64,000 nt of DNA, taken from NCBI GenBank assembly GCA_020226215.1, contig CM035229.1:81919343-81983342 (forward strand), read 5' to 3'. Shown in pieces: positions 1-13,200 of this stretch (position 1 is the stretch's first letter; every line of letters begins with the position of its first letter). The notes under the pieces were generated by a model. It was not told the origin of the DNA. It did no database searches and saw only the letters and a program-made list of their open reading frames with translations. Both the position numbers and the translations under genes were made by a program. This DNA is from Sindora glabra (Eukaryota; Streptophyta; Magnoliopsida; Fabales; Fabaceae).

Positions 1-292
1 ATTCTATATTTTTTCGGATTGGGTGATGTACAAGTCTAGTATCTGCCCAGCCCATGTATAGGTCTAGTAATGGAGTTGGTAAACAATAGTAGTTGCTTAA
101 TTTCCTATGAAGATTTTATAGACACCATATATTTGTACTTTATTAGTTCCTTTATTGTCAAGTTGAACCTTATAGATCATTCTTGGAGTAATGCTTTTTG
201 CAGTTTTGTCTCTCAAGTAATGTCAAACACATCTTTCATTCCAATATTGTGGTGATGTGTCAAATTATGTTGCTTTTATCATTTATGAACAG

Positions 293-2552
293 GGTGCAGT
301 TGATCACTCCCAACCTTTCCAAAGAAATGGTGCTATTGTGTTACTTCTTGGTGCTTTCTATCTGCTTAGTAGATATGCAACACACTGTACATGGGTCACA
401 TCAGAGGCTTACTCTTCTCCCTCAATTGTCCTGGCTGCAAGGGGTGCTCATGGCAACAGAGTCATCTTTGATGATTATCGTGAAGCTTATTTTTGGCTAC
501 GGCAGAATACTCCTGCAGATGCTAAGATTATGTCATGGTGGGATTATGGTTACCAGATCACTGCCATGGGAAACAGAACAGTCATTGTTGACAACAACAC
601 ATGGAACAATACACACATTGCAACTGTTGGGCGTGCAATGTCTTCTTATGAGGATGAGGCTTACGAGATAATGAGATCACTTGATGTGGATTATGTATTA
701 GTTGTCTTCGGTGGTGTCACTGGCTATTCATCTGACGATATCAATAAGTAAATCCATTTGATATAATGTCTATTATATATCTTGATTTTTCTTCTATCAT
801 ATGAATAATACCTTGTGCATGTAGGAATCATTCTGTTTTCTTTGGTTTCCTCTCATTTTGTATGTATATTTATCTTCATCAATCAGCCAAATGTTATATC
901 TTTCTTGTTATGATGCTTCCTGCATTTGTTATAAGATACTTATAAAAAAGTTGTGTAGGTTTCTGTGGATGGTGAGGATTGGTGGTGGAGTTTTTCCTGT
1001 AATCAAGGAACCTGACTACCTTGTTAATGGCGAGTACCGTGTAGATAAAGGTGCAGCTCCGAAGATGCTGAATTGTCTCATGTAACTTCCTTTTCTCTGC
1101 AATCTGCATGCATGAGTTGATTTTTTATTCTGGTGGCTAAAGTGGATCTATACGCCATTAATATCTTTTAACATGGTTATTTTCATGGTAAAGGCCCTAT
1201 ATATAATTTTAGGGACGAACAGGTAAAATCAGTTTGATTAGGTCTAAAAATGGTATATGTTGGAACATGCCCTTATGATCACTAAAATTGGTTTAAAAGT
1301 GCTGCTTCCTCTTTGAAAGACCTAACTTGGAATAAACGTGCAGTTCTTTGCCTAGGTGGCCATGCCTAGAACTAGGCTAGGGTATTTGGGTCTACCTGGT
1401 CATCAGGGTGCCAAGTTATTTAAAGGTGTAAAAGAGGAAGATGATTGATTAACAGTTAGCACTGTTATTTCTCCTTTTATTGAAAAATATCATTTACTGA
1501 TAGTCCTTAAGGAATTTAGCAACTGGGTACATGCCATAGGGTTGACTTCCAGATAAACTCATGTAATTTAAATTTTCCTTTCTTTTTTTCTTTTATCAGG
1601 TACAAGCTGTGTTATTATCGATTTGGGGAGCTGACAACAGAATATGGCAAACCACCTGGGTAAGTTCAATAACCTCTGTCATTTATAACTTGATTTTATT
1701 TTACTGCTGTCATGATAAATAAGTCAGGTGACTGGCACTCAATATGTGAATATTTTGAATGTTGATGTGAGTCTGCATAAATGTCAGCAGTTGGCGTGTT
1801 TAAATCCTGCAGACATAGGGATAGTGTGGGTCTAGAATCTAAATCTTCCTTGAGCTTTAGGTTTTGTGAGGATGATGTGTGTCAAAGATGAAAGGTTCCA
1901 TTGTTTAGCTATATGAAGAATCTGTACCACATGCCTGCTAATGGAAAAATTCATTCTCCTTGTTAATAGTCCACTTCATAACGTATGTAAAATTTTGCAA
2001 TTGGCAGGGTATGAGTCGTATTTTTTGTTTGTATGGTTGGAAATGTGTTACTCTCTCCGTTCCTATTTATTTGTTACCATTAACTAACTTTACATATATT
2101 AAGAAAATAGTTTAATTGTTTATTATTAGTGAACTTTACATAAGATTATTCTTTATGTACAAAATTCAAGATAATTGAAAATAGAGAGAGAAATATAAAG
2201 GAATAAATGCAAGTGGGTTAATAGTGTAAAATAATAAAACATTTATTAATGAAAAAGAAGAGTAGATTTGAAAAAGAACATTTAATGCTTCATTGGAATT
2301 CTAAAGTGATAAATAAAAAAATTCTTTAAAATATAACAGATAAAAAAAAAATGGAGGGAGTAATGTTTAGGTGCAGTTAGTTTTTTTACTTTTATTTATA
2401 ATCACACATCCTGGAATGACAGGTATGATCGCGCTAGGGGAGTTGAAATTGGAAACAAAGACATAAAGCTGGAGTACTTGGAAGAGGCATTCACTACACA
2501 GAATTGGATAGTTCGTATATATAAAGTGAAACCGCCTAAAAATAGGTGGTAA
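293..2552 (+). CDS. STT3B: STT3 catalytic subunit of oligosaccharyltransferase, C-terminal part (probably STT3B), four exons
   Basis: STT3 transfers the preassembled glycan from dolichol pyrophosphate to Asn in N-X-S/T sequons in the ER lumen. Four exons are read: 293-747, 959-1081, 1600-1659 and 2423-2552. All introns are GT-AG, phases agree across every junction, and the 768 nt encode 255 residues plus TAA. The window starts inside an upstream intron, so the N-terminal membrane domain is missing. The first exon encodes the last membrane helix (GAIVLLLGAFYLL), then the invariant STT3 motif WWDYG at 536-550 and the glycosylated loop NNTWNNTH. Later exons give FLWMVRIGGG, LNCLMYKLCYYRFGEL and EIGNKDIKLEYLEEAF, ending KPPKNRW. 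Assignment to STT3B rather than STT3A rests on remembered plant family features (VGRAMSSYEDEAY, KEPDYLVNG), so the paralogue is less certain than the family. The reading frame is intact. Confidence 0.9.
2051..2360. mobile_element. Stowaway-like MITE in an STT3 intron
   Basis: A 310 bp element lies in the intron between 1659 and 2423. Its ends are CTCTCTCCGTTCC and the complement of ATGGAGGGAG, which matches the plant Stowaway consensus CTCCCTCCGTTCC. It is flanked by TA on both sides (2049-2050 and 2361-2362), the Stowaway target duplication. The terminal inverted repeats extend imperfectly over about 26 bp. It is non-coding and does not touch the splice sites. Confidence 0.8.
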
Positions 2553-2664
2553 TTCTCTCTTATTCCCCTCATCTTCCAAAACCCACAAAAAACAGAAAGA
2601 AAATGCAAGATCCTTGTTTTCTTTGCGGTAAAAGTGATAGCATTACAGTGAATTTGAGAGCTCA

Positions 2665-2828
2665 GAACTGTTGGCCCTTTTGTAGTTTTGTAGACAATTT
2701 TTGAAATACGCATGTGTAGAATTCAGTTCAGGTAATGCAAGACCCTTAAGAGATCAAGAACTGTATGCCATTTTGTAGTTTTGTAGACAATTTTTGAAAT
2801 ATGCACATGTAGAATTCAGTTCAGGTAA
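2665..2828. repeat. Two-copy tandem duplication, period 93 bp, in the STT3 3' flank
   Basis: The block running from AACTGT through TTTTGTAGTTTTGTAGAC to CAGTTCAGGTAA occurs at about 2665-2737 and again at about 2758-2828, with a few substitutions. It begins about 110 bp after the STT3 stop codon, so it is probably in the 3' UTR or just beyond. Confidence 0.75.
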
Positions 2829-4566
2829 TTTTCTGGAATCGCTTAGTCCAAAACATTTTTAAGAGTCTCTTTTAGTCGTGCCATTAGTCCAATGCCTTGT
2901 TGCCGTATGTTTTATATACTGGCAATCGTGCATGAGTAATCGACGTTTTTCTTGAATTTAGTGGGTAAAAGGCAGCAGGTGGAAGATCCTAGATAGTGTG
3001 AATGGTACGTATGATAGGGGTCTAGTGGTTAGAATAAATGATAAGATAATTCTGACGATGTTAAATTGCGACTTTCCACTCTCGAGCGTTGCTTCTATTT
3101 GGATACGGAAGTATGATGGTGTTTTTGCTTGTTTGTTTGTGTGTCTTTTTTTTTTTTTTTTTTCTGGGGCCAATTTATGTTGGGACGAGACTGGTATGGT
3201 ACCCTATAACTTCAGAGGGTATTATAAGGCTTCGTTGCATTTAAATATTAATTTTAATGATAATAATATATTTTGATTTGTTTAAACGTGAATTACTTGT
3301 TGCATTGGACCTACCACAAAGTTGAAAGATGATTGAAGATTATTAGTTGGGATTTTATTATTAATTAAGTTTATTTGTATTAGAGGAAATTAAGTTTAAA
3401 TGGTTCAATTAAAATTTGGAAAAGATATTTTTCAAAATTAAATTGTGTCAAAATAATTTTTGCATAAGTTGAAATCAAACTTTAGGCTAAAATAGGTTTC
3501 AAAATGATCAAAAATAAAGTTTGAAATAAGTTTTAATTAGAAAATATAAATTCAAGGTTAAGGAATTGATTATACAATTGATTTTTCTCTTTCAATAACA
3601 TTTTGAATAAACCTAATAGATTCAAATTTCTTCTTCTAAGCTTTTCATTGTGTAATTTACTTTTGAAGGTTTTTGAGCTTAAATTTCAAATTTTAAATAT
3701 TCATTTATTGTGGTTTAAGGTGAGATATCTTTAAAATTTTCAAGAATATAGAATTTCTTAGTTAAGTATTCTTTGAGTGAGAAATCTCAAAGAGATTTGC
3801 TTGTATTCAAGTAGATATTTGTAAAAGCTTCCTAAAGTGCTTAGAATAAACTTAAACAGATAGTGAAATTGACAAAATTCAAGTAGGCTTGACAGTAGAT
3901 GTACTTTATGAGGTGTTGAATCTTTGACACTAAACTATTATATATCCTTGCATTTCATTTTTCTTTAATTCCTATCTTTTTATATTTTTTGTACAATACT
4001 CTTTTTTTGGCTTGTTGAGTTGTTGAAATTTTTTATTTTAATTGTCTAAGAATTGATTGTTGCATTGGGTGAATGTTTGTCTAGTGATTTCAAGTGTAAA
4101 TTGTTTATTTTGTAAAATAAAATTTGATTTAAAAAATGATAAAATTCTAAAATTTAATTCACTCCTCTTAAATGAAATTCTTAATTACAAGTTTGGGGTC
4201 AATATCTTGTGAATTAATTTATGGCCAATTCTATTATGCATCAAGTAAAACTCAATGCATAGAGTAATCAACCTTATTAGTAAATAGTGAGTCATTAAAT
4301 TAAATTTTCTTGCTAAAAAAATATAATATTCAATATAAACTATTAGATATTCAATACATAAATGAATTTCATGTATTCGAGGTTGAGTTCTTCAAGTAAA
4401 AACATACATATACTTATTAACAAATATAAGATTGACATATGGCAGAGTTACATCCTTCTTCACTGGTAATTTTATTTGTTCGCACCGGTTCTTGTATTTC
4501 TAGAAGAATTGAAATTGCTTATTAATCCTAAACTGTCCATCCAAAACATATTGGTTAAGCGATTTT

Positions 4567-4584
4567 TGTGTGCGCGCGCGCGCG
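4567..4584. repeat. TG/CG dinucleotide microsatellite
   Basis: A short alternating purine-pyrimidine tract, TGTG followed by six CG units, sits in very AT-rich surroundings. Such tracts can adopt Z-DNA, but nothing here shows that this one does. Confidence 0.8.
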
Positions 4585-4746
4585 GTTGCATGTGTTTTTT
4601 CTATTTCTATTTTTATCTAAGAGAGTGAAATTGAGAAAAGCGAAAGTTACGGATTGTTGGAAAATCATCTCTCTTATCGTTATATACAATACATAACGAT
4701 AGGTCGATAGGTCGTGTTTTAGCAGAAATTTTTACTCTCTTAAATT

Positions 4747-4886
4747 GTAAGATTTATTTAAAAAATAATTGTAAAATATTTTATATTAATAATAGATTAA
4801 ATTTAAATTTTTTTGATAAATTTAAATTTGATTCATTATCAATATAAAATATTTTACATTCATCAAAATATTTCACAAAATCTTGC
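4747..4886. mobile_element. 140 bp foldback (MITE-like) element
   Basis: The left half, from GTAAGATTTA through TAAAATATTTTATATT to AAATTTAAATTT, is mirrored by the right half ending ATTTTACATT...AAAATCTTGC. The arms are about 65 bp with scattered mismatches and a loop of about 10 bp. No target duplication was recognised, so the superfamily is not assigned. Confidence 0.55.
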
Positions 4887-7550
4887 ACTAAGGGCATATT
4901 TGATATAAGAATGAAATAATTAATTTCAAATATACTTAATAACTAATAATAACATTTTAAGTAATTGATTATTGCAATTTGATTGCATAGTTGTTGACAA
5001 TTTACTTTAAACTTATTATTACAATTTTCTTTTATTTATTATAATAATACATTTGGATATTTTACATAAATACGATTTAAAATATTTTAATCTTCATAAC
5101 ACCCAATCATTTCATATTCTATATTTTGTAAAAAAGTTTTATAAATAATTTTGTTAGCCTACACTCTTAAGTAATGATAAATAGTTTTTTTTTTTAATAG
5201 GATGTAGATTATCATTAGGTTGCTTTAGATTAGTAGTAAACTTTTATGAAGAACAAAGATTCAAACAGTGAATAGGAATAATTTTGAAAATCGACACCTC
5301 ACTAGACAAAGCTATAAACCATTTTACAAGGACAATCCTCATTAATATTTAGCACAATTTAATGGTTTATGTTTTGACACAATCAAAATATTCATACCTT
5401 GAGGCTTGAGTTTTTATTTGAAGTATGATAATTTTAGTCTTAAATTTTGTTTAGTGTAACTAACTGATGACCTAAATGATAAATTAACTAAATATATTAG
5501 AAATGTTTTAATTATTGAATTAGTTAAAAATTATAAAATAACATAAAATATATGTTAATATAACAAGATATATAATTAAATTAATTCATATTTATTTCAA
5601 GATCAAATTATATTAATGTAGTCAAAATCAAAATATTTAAAATAAGTATATAATTATGTAAAATTTAATTAATTATATTTATGATATTATATATTATATA
5701 TTATTTAAATAATATAATAATAATTTAAAATTTAATTAAATATATTTTATGACATTATATACTTATTTCCTTATTTATTTTTAATTTATTTATATTAAAT
5801 TAATGAGAATATAGTAAATATTTTTTACATAATTAAGATATAAGCTATCATTTAATTAAAAGAATATGACCTAATTTAAAAAAATTAAAAATTACTAACT
5901 TATAAACTATGTATTATCTTGCAGAACTTATCAAATAAAAATTTATAAATTACTAATTTCTAATGTACTAAATATCTTTATAAACTAATTTATTTATCAT
6001 GTAAGAGTGACGGTGGATATGGGCGTGACTCTATGGTAGAGTGTAAGCCCGTAAATTATATTTTTATAAATATAAAAGTAAATATATCAAATTAAAAATT
6101 TTAATGTAAAAAAAATAATGAAAACATTGAACAGATCCTAGGCTACTCGTAGTTGTCATTTCTAAAAATATGTTTAGGTTAGCCTTTTTTTTTTTTTGTT
6201 TAATTAGCCAGTTTTAATCTTTCCTAATAACGAGTACCTTTTAACTTATTGGTGGAAAGCCCCTCCAATGATGTTTCACCATATTATTCATGTGGGAGAA
6301 AGTGTGATTTAGAAATGTGATGGGTGTTTAGTACCAAAGGCTCTATTATGTGAGAAAAAAGGGAAACACGCATCTCGTTTGAGATAATAATCCTATTATT
6401 GCAAAACAGCTTTGCTTTGAAAACAACCCCTGGCCACTGCGAAAAGGTAATTTTCTCACTTCTTTGAATGTGTTTGAAACCTCATATTTATTATTGTTGA
6501 TTGAGAAGAAGTAAAGTCATCTTAAAACAAATTCTTTCCATTGAATCATAAATTAATTCTGAATTAAAACAAAGTAGAAATCTGATATAAAATTATTTTT
6601 TGTCGTTAAGGAAATTGTCTTAATGCTTTTGGAGACCCGAGTGTGCCTTGTTAATATTCAATAAATTGAATTGGGTTTGTTATTATTGCATTGATAAACA
6701 ATTTCATATGATAACTTTGTTTACCAAATTTGAGGCGAGATCCAAAAATTTTTAAGATTAAATACTGAAAAATTAAGTGTAAACGTGGCCTTACTTTTAA
6801 TTGTTATCAACTAATTTTGCCCATCCGCATTGCTCGTTCAAGATTATTTAAGTGCAGCGTAACTCTAGAGCAATCATGACGTCTCCCTGCCTATAGTAAG
6901 TTAATTTATGGATTTAAAATGCCAAACGCATTTAAGATTGGAATCAAAATTGATGTTGAAGCCCACATATGGACTATTGAGCAATCACTCTCCTTAGAGA
7001 AATTTGCGCATTACATTGTCTCCTATTCCTTTCATTTTTATCCACCTATAAAAAAATATATCTAAAATTAATCCCTCCTCTTTTGAAGTGATACAAGATG
7101 TCTTTTGAGTAAATTATATCGTGTGTTCTCATATAGAAAAAAAATTATATCGTTTGTTCCCTCATTTTGAGGGAAGAAATTAGACATGCATGAAAAATTA
7201 CTGCTATTTAGTGAAACGCCTACGAAAAAAACTTAAGGGTACAATCCAAAGTCAATAGTGGGCATCCATGCTAGATTTAGGGCTGCGCTTATAAAAAGTA
7301 AAGAACAAAACCAGATGAATGGATGTCCTCAACCTGAAGACATCGGAGCAACTGAACGATATCTGACTGAAACTGCAAAGGCTCAAGTTACCACCAGATG
7401 TGAAGCATGTTCTATTCACTGAATTATTAATCTTCAACATTAATCATGGAACATAACTGCGATAGTGAAGCCAATGCTGATGGAACATAATCCAAATTCA
7501 ATAGCATTGCAACTCAATCATGAGAATGGGCAGTACATGTTCTGTAAGAA

Positions 7551-7816
7551 GTTTCAACAGAAAATTCATAATACATACTCTGTATTAAAAAAGAATGCTA
7601 TGATAAAATTCAGATGAACTGGACGAGATGACTTTTACTCAACTGGTTAACAAATGAAACTATCAATCTGCAACAAAAACTAAGTTTTAACAGAAAATTC
7701 ATAATACATACTCTGTATTAAAAAAGAATGCCATGATAAAATTCAGATGAACTGGACGAGATGACTTTTACTCAACCATTTAAACGAATGAGACTATCAA
7801 TCTGCAACAAAAACTT
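7551..7816. repeat. Two-copy tandem duplication, period 133 bp (left arm)
   Basis: The block containing CAGAAAATTCATAATACATA, then GAACTGGACGAGATGAC and ATCAATCTGCAACAAAAAC, appears twice, offset by 133 bp, with a few substitutions. It lies downstream of the LysM stop codon and may be in its 3' UTR. Mirrored in the right arm. Confidence 0.85.
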
Positions 7817-8099
7817 CTAATCCTCGTGGGACTGCTGATATTTATATTTTTAGTGCATTTGATAAAACCCAGCCGCAGACCTTCAAGCACCTTTTCCCAG
7901 CTAGTACCCCAGCAGCATTTTACCTTGGGGTGACATTCACCCCTTGTTATTCATCTCCTCAAATAAATATCCTAACCATGTAATTTACTCACCTTTCCCT
8001 TTTTCTTTCTGACTTTCTCATTGAAAGCAGATGAATTTTGTAGCTGTATGTGACTAGTGTCAAAAAGGAAAATTGGCTCAATGATAGAGATGGATAGTT

Positions 8100-10203
8100 C
8101 TAATCAAGAGCAGCTTTGTTCCTGCGGCCAGTTATTGGGATTGGAAGGCCATCAAAAATGGGTTTGGCAATGGCTGCAGTTGACAGAGCTTGCAAGTCTG
8201 GTTTCAAACTCCACCTTGCAGGTGGCCAGACAGTTGTTGAGGTTCCCTTTTCCTGCTCTTTGAGGCTTGATGTGCTTGATGATTTACGCACTCCTGAAAA
8301 CCCATCAGTAATTATAGATTCTCCCAACCCCACTGGAATAGAATCTAACCATCCCGATTCTGATTCAGCAGTCAGTGCTGTTCGGCTAGCTGATTTTGGC
8401 CTCATCGCCAAACCCTTTCCAGTTGAAGGAGAGAAGCCATTGGTTCCACCATTATTTTCTTCTTTCAACAGTCTTTCTGGTGTACCAGCTCTGCTATCAA
8501 CTTCAGCTTTTTGACGCCTGCGGACAGATTTTTCACCACCTCCATCCCCCATTTCAGCAAGAGGCACAAATGCAGGGACTTCACCATTTTCTGACAGTAA
8601 ATCATAAGATAAATGCCTTGAGATGGGATGGTGATCTGAAATTGGTGAGGCTTTAGGAAGCCATTCTTCTCTGGAATTATCTGAACCACCAGACCTATAA
8701 ACTGCCATTTCCATTCCTTCAACTATACCTCTGGGATTTGAGGACTTGAGTCCATAGTATTTCTGTAAAGTGCTCATAGCTGGAGACATCTTCTGTCGTG
8801 GGGCTTTCAGTCTCAAAGACCGGAAAGGTTCCTGCGCACTAGATTTACCTTCATAAGGTTGCCTTTCAATGCCATTATCACTGCAATAATTTTGAGAAAG
8901 AGGTTAGGTGAGTTATTATAATCCAGCATAGAATTATGCACCCAAATAACTTTTAAGTTATGCTAACTGAGTATTGGCTAACTTCGAAACCATGTGCTTA
9001 AACTCCACTGACTAGCTACTTTATTCATCCTTCTTTCAAAATGTCAGAACAAAAATTTGTTTTATTTTAAGTTCTAGAATATATAAATTGAAGAGCAACG
9101 AAAAGCAAATCATGAAGAAGATCGGAAAACAGAAAAAGAGAGAAAGAGAACTCTAGACTCGTAGGTTGTAAGTTCTTTGGTAGATAACAGACAAGCATGG
9201 GAGTTGTGTTAACGATTAGCCGAGGACAACTTTTCCTAGTTGCAAATAAAAAAGATGTATCTAGATAAGATATTTCATTATTGAATATCAGGAGAGAGGC
9301 TGAAGAGATGAGAGTATATTTTACCCCGACTCAGCAGGTCCATCAGATTGAGTGGGAGATGGCGGATGTCGTCCAGGCAATGGAATTCGCAATATCTTTA
9401 ATGCAAACATTTGCATATCTGTGGCTAACCCATTCATCCTTTTGATGTCAGCTACCTAAATTGTTATACGGAAATTTCATTAAAAGGAAGGCAGAAAAGT
9501 ATCCTAACATCATCCCAGAAAGCAATTATTTATATGCATCATTTGGCAGAGAGAGGGAGAATTCTAGGGCTAGTCCAACGTTAACTGCATTACTGAGGTA
9601 ATTAAACATCACATAACCTATGTAATAAAGGAAGAGCCAATGCAACTATTATAATAATAATAACAAGGAAAACAGCATGCGTGCATCCTCATATACTAGT
9701 AAGAACTTGTATACCAATTCTTTGATGAATATGTCTTTGCATCCTAGGCAACAAACCTTATCTCATGCACCCCTAGACAACATTTCTCTATCCTAGTACT
9801 TGGAGATCAGTTCATTCAAGAAAAATCAGATAATCCCAATCGTTCCATTAAAAAGAATTCGAAAGAAAAAAGAAAAAAAAAAAAAAGGAAAACCGGACCA
9901 TTCTTAGAGTTGTAAAAACAAAGCTTAATCTTCATCTTTGTCTTTATTTACAGAATAACACTGGCTTCACCATTGTAAATTAAAAAAAAAATAAAAAAAC
10001 AAACACACATATAAACCAAAAATTAATATGGACAAAAGTATAGCATTAATAAGCAACTTGAACGACAATAGTAGTACCTCAACACCATACTTGATGGCCA
10101 CACCAGCAAGAGTATCCAATTTGGATACTGGATGTTCGATAGAGTTGGCTCCATTTCCACCACCTCGTCCTCCTCCATTCTGCAATCCATTTGACGGAGA
10201 CAT
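8100..10203 (-). CDS. Non-secreted LysM-domain protein, three exons, intact copy (left arm)
   Basis: LysM modules bind N-acetylglucosamine-containing polymers in many proteins; plant members without a signal peptide, like this one, have poorly known roles. Exon 1 is 10203-10078, exon 2 is 9455-9325 and exon 3 is 8880-8100. All introns are GT-AG, the phases fit, and the 1038 nt encode 345 residues. The chosen ATG (MSPSNGLQNGGGRGGG) follows an in-frame upstream stop. The LysM domain spans about residues 24-68: VSKLDTLAGVAIKYGVE in exon 1 and VADIKRMNGLATDMQMF, then IPLPGRHPPSP, in exon 2. The rest is Ser-, Pro- and charge-rich, predicted disordered, with a C-terminal KPIFDGLPIPITGRRNKAALD-type tail typical of plant homologues. 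No signal peptide or membrane helix is visible. It resembles the Arabidopsis At5g23130 type, recognised from memory. Transcription runs toward STT3 (convergent). Confidence 0.88.
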
Positions 10204-13200
10204 CTGCTCCGATCGATGGCCACCACTACGCCTTCAAACGCAGATTCACGAGCAGCCACCGACACCAAGATCTACGATCTCAGACCCAAATATTTACAAA
10301 CACAGCATATAAATTAGCAATAAGGTGAATGGAAAAGGACTTGCGTTTCCAGTAGCGCAAATTGTGCAACGAAGAACCGAAATCAAAGTGAAAAACGGAG
10401 GAAAAAAGAATAGAAGGGTGAATAATGGCTTAGAACTGTGGAGTTCTTCTTGGTAGAGAGAAATGAATGTCTTGCGTATGGTTCAACACGAATTTGACTT
10501 TATTCTTACTGCTCCCTATTCTTCCTCATGCGTGTTTTCTCTGTTAAATAACCACAACATTTTGTTAATTTCAGCAAAACACACACAAAAAATTAATAAC
10601 GGGTTAGCTATTATTATTTCTTTATGTCATTTAAATTACATGGAAAAATAAGAAAATTTTCATTTTTTATGATAAGAGTAATTGAATGGATTTTTTTTCT
10701 TTTTTAAAAAAAGAGTCGAATGGTTGTGCAGACACATCATGATTGTTTGTCAACTTTAGCTTCGGAATCGCAATTATTGGGAGAGGTCTCCTTTTTCTTG
10801 CTTTTCCGTTTGTTATGATCGGCTTAATTAATTTTAATTTAGACGGTCATTTTCAACTTCATTATTATTTTTTTTTTAAAAAAGGTTCAAGTTGTAAAGC
10901 GCAAGAGTTGTATATTTTATTTTATTTGCTAATAAAAAATGATTATTTAATTGGGTTACGCGATGAGTGAATGGGTGCCACCGACACCTTGCCAACCCGT
11001 TGCTTTCCCCTCTATGCTATGATAGGATTACATTCTGAAATATTGAAAAATGCTGGTTGGAGAGATGATTTACCTTTTTTTTGCGTAATAAATAAAAACA
11101 TTCGTAGAATTATAAATTATGTAATTTGTATAATTTGTGAGGAGAGAATGTCATTCTAAGAATGTAGTTGAAATATTAATATCTCTCTAACAAGGCCACC
11201 TCTGAATTTTTTCACAATTTTTTTGAAAGAATATACTTTACATTTTTAAAGTTTGTCGTTCAACAAATTATCACGTTAAAGTTCAAAATCAAATATTTTA
11301 CTGATATCCTATTTTAAAAAGTGAAATAATTAAATTTAGGTTCAACGAAAATGAATAATTTATTCCCAACAAAAACTTTAAAAGAAGAACTTGTTCTAAA
11401 TGTAGCCTTTAAGAGATAAACTGTACTTTATTTATTTTTAATCACATTATTATGATTATCTAAAATCATTTTGATGATAAAGTAGCCCCATGCTTTCGTG
11501 ATTTCCCACCACCGTCATTTCCAAACATACATGGTTTTTATACTGTTATAACCCGTTTACCGCTGAAACCAGGGATCAATAAATCTAATTCCACAAATTT
11601 GCAAGAATCAATGAATCTAATTCCACAAATTTGCAATGTTCCTAACAGTAATAAACATAATATATTGAAAGACAAAGAAGTTAAACATCATATTAAATCG
11701 AGATTGAAAGTGGAATTCATAAATCCACTTTCCTTTAATCTGAAATGTCCCGTAGTGCATGGAAATTATTAAATCAACTTGTATATCTATTAGACTCGAT
11801 TAATATTTTTTATTTTGGATCAATACACCTTTTTAGTAAATAGTATTAATGTCAAAAATATTTAAGTGTGAGATTTCAATTAATGGACTATAAGGTACTA
11901 AGCTCATTACATTATTCAAATTAATGGCTCTATGTCTATAAAGAAGTTCCTATCTCATTAAAATTTAATTTATTAATATTTGTTCCATTGGTGATACTAT
12001 ATGCCCCTCAAACTGTGATTAACAAAAAGAAAGTTCTAATTGAGGGAGGGAATCCCTTGTAACCGTGTTAGAAGATTTCAATAGATTTGTGTTGTTAATT
12101 TCCAAACAATAAAAATTGCATTGAAGAGTGTATAATCGACTTACATGAATCAAGTATTTCTATCTATATTATCATTTGATAGCAATTAATTTGTGGTATT
12201 CTGATGCTATAATCTAAAAGTCAAGATTCGTTGAAAATGAATCAATTTCATTTAATTATTGCAATCTTTTTACATGTGCTTTTGCATGTATTCAAAAGTA
12301 TTTTTTAATAAAGAAATTAAAAATCTTATGCATTAATAACTATAGTTCATGCTCAATGTAAACAATATTTATAATTAATAATTACGAATATTGTTTAACC
12401 TTAATTTATAATGTTGTTATTGTATACATAAATATAAATATAGAAACCAACTCCTTCAAAATGAATTTTTTTTAGTGAAAATAAGATAGATGAATTAAGG
12501 TAGGAAATTAACTCTTATAAAAAATTTGAAAGCTTTTCTAATTTACTAAGTGAAAGATAAAATAAATGAATACAAAAATTAGCATAAAATTATCAACCAT
12601 AGTAATGATCAATGAAATAAATACTTATATTTCATCAAATTGATATCAATATTATTATTTGTTAAAGAAAATACTGATTTGTATAAATATTATTATTGTT
12701 CAAAAGGTGCGTATTTATTCATTTTAATAAATTATTCATAAAATTATTATCAAAATGGTCAGCTCAATGATATAGGATTAATATTTCCTTCTAAAAATCA
12801 TAAGTTTGAAATAAGATAAGATGATGTTATTTACAAAAGTATTTTTATTTAGTGTGTTGTTATTTTGTATTTAAAGTGATTGAAAATTACTATTCAATCT
12901 AATTGTATTTAAAATAAATGAGATTTATATTATTTTTTGGGAAAATAGAAATTGGACACCAAAAGGGACAATCCCTTCGATGTAATATAGATAATAAAAA
13001 TTTAGGGATCTATTTGGATTATATTTTTAAAAATCGTTTGTAGTTTTCAAAAATAGCACCAACAAACTTGTTTAATAACATGTTATCATATCTTGTTTTT
13101 AAAAAATATTCTTAAAATTCTTGTTTTGAAAATAGAGAAAGAACAAGTTTTAGATTTTTTAGTTTATTTTTTATTTTTAATGAAATTTTGTAATTAAATA

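Larger units (their letters stand above)
2829..6932. other. AT-rich intergenic region between STT3 and the palindrome
   Basis: No gene could be supported. The stretch holds a poly-T run near 3148-3165, a (TG)n(CG)n microsatellite, a foldback element and mostly A/T-rich sequence. About 3297-4195 could be a Copia-type LTR remnant: it ends in a pyrimidine-rich CACTCCTCTTA segment followed by TTTGGGGTCAATATC, which loosely resembles an LTR end plus a methionine-tRNA primer site. No partner LTR or coding domain was found, so this is weak. Confidence 0.5.

Noticed and set aside
2998..3276. 92-codon open frame on the + strand after STT3
   Set aside because: It runs through a poly-T tract giving a Phe run, has no recognisable domain, and lies in the STT3 3' flank.
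6001..6060. tRNA-like fragment (GTGACTCTATGGTAGAGTGT resembles a D arm)
   Set aside because: No acceptor stem, anticodon arm or T arm of the right length follows; a chance match.
7252..7440. 62-codon open frame conserved in both arms (also 54070-54258)
   Set aside because: Its conservation is due to the palindrome; no domain, and it has several amino-acid differences without sign of constraint. Probably LysM 3' flank.
10743..10970. Hydrophobic 75-codon open frame (also 50542-50769)
   Set aside because: It lies upstream of the LysM gene, has no family resemblance, and its duplication is explained by the palindrome.
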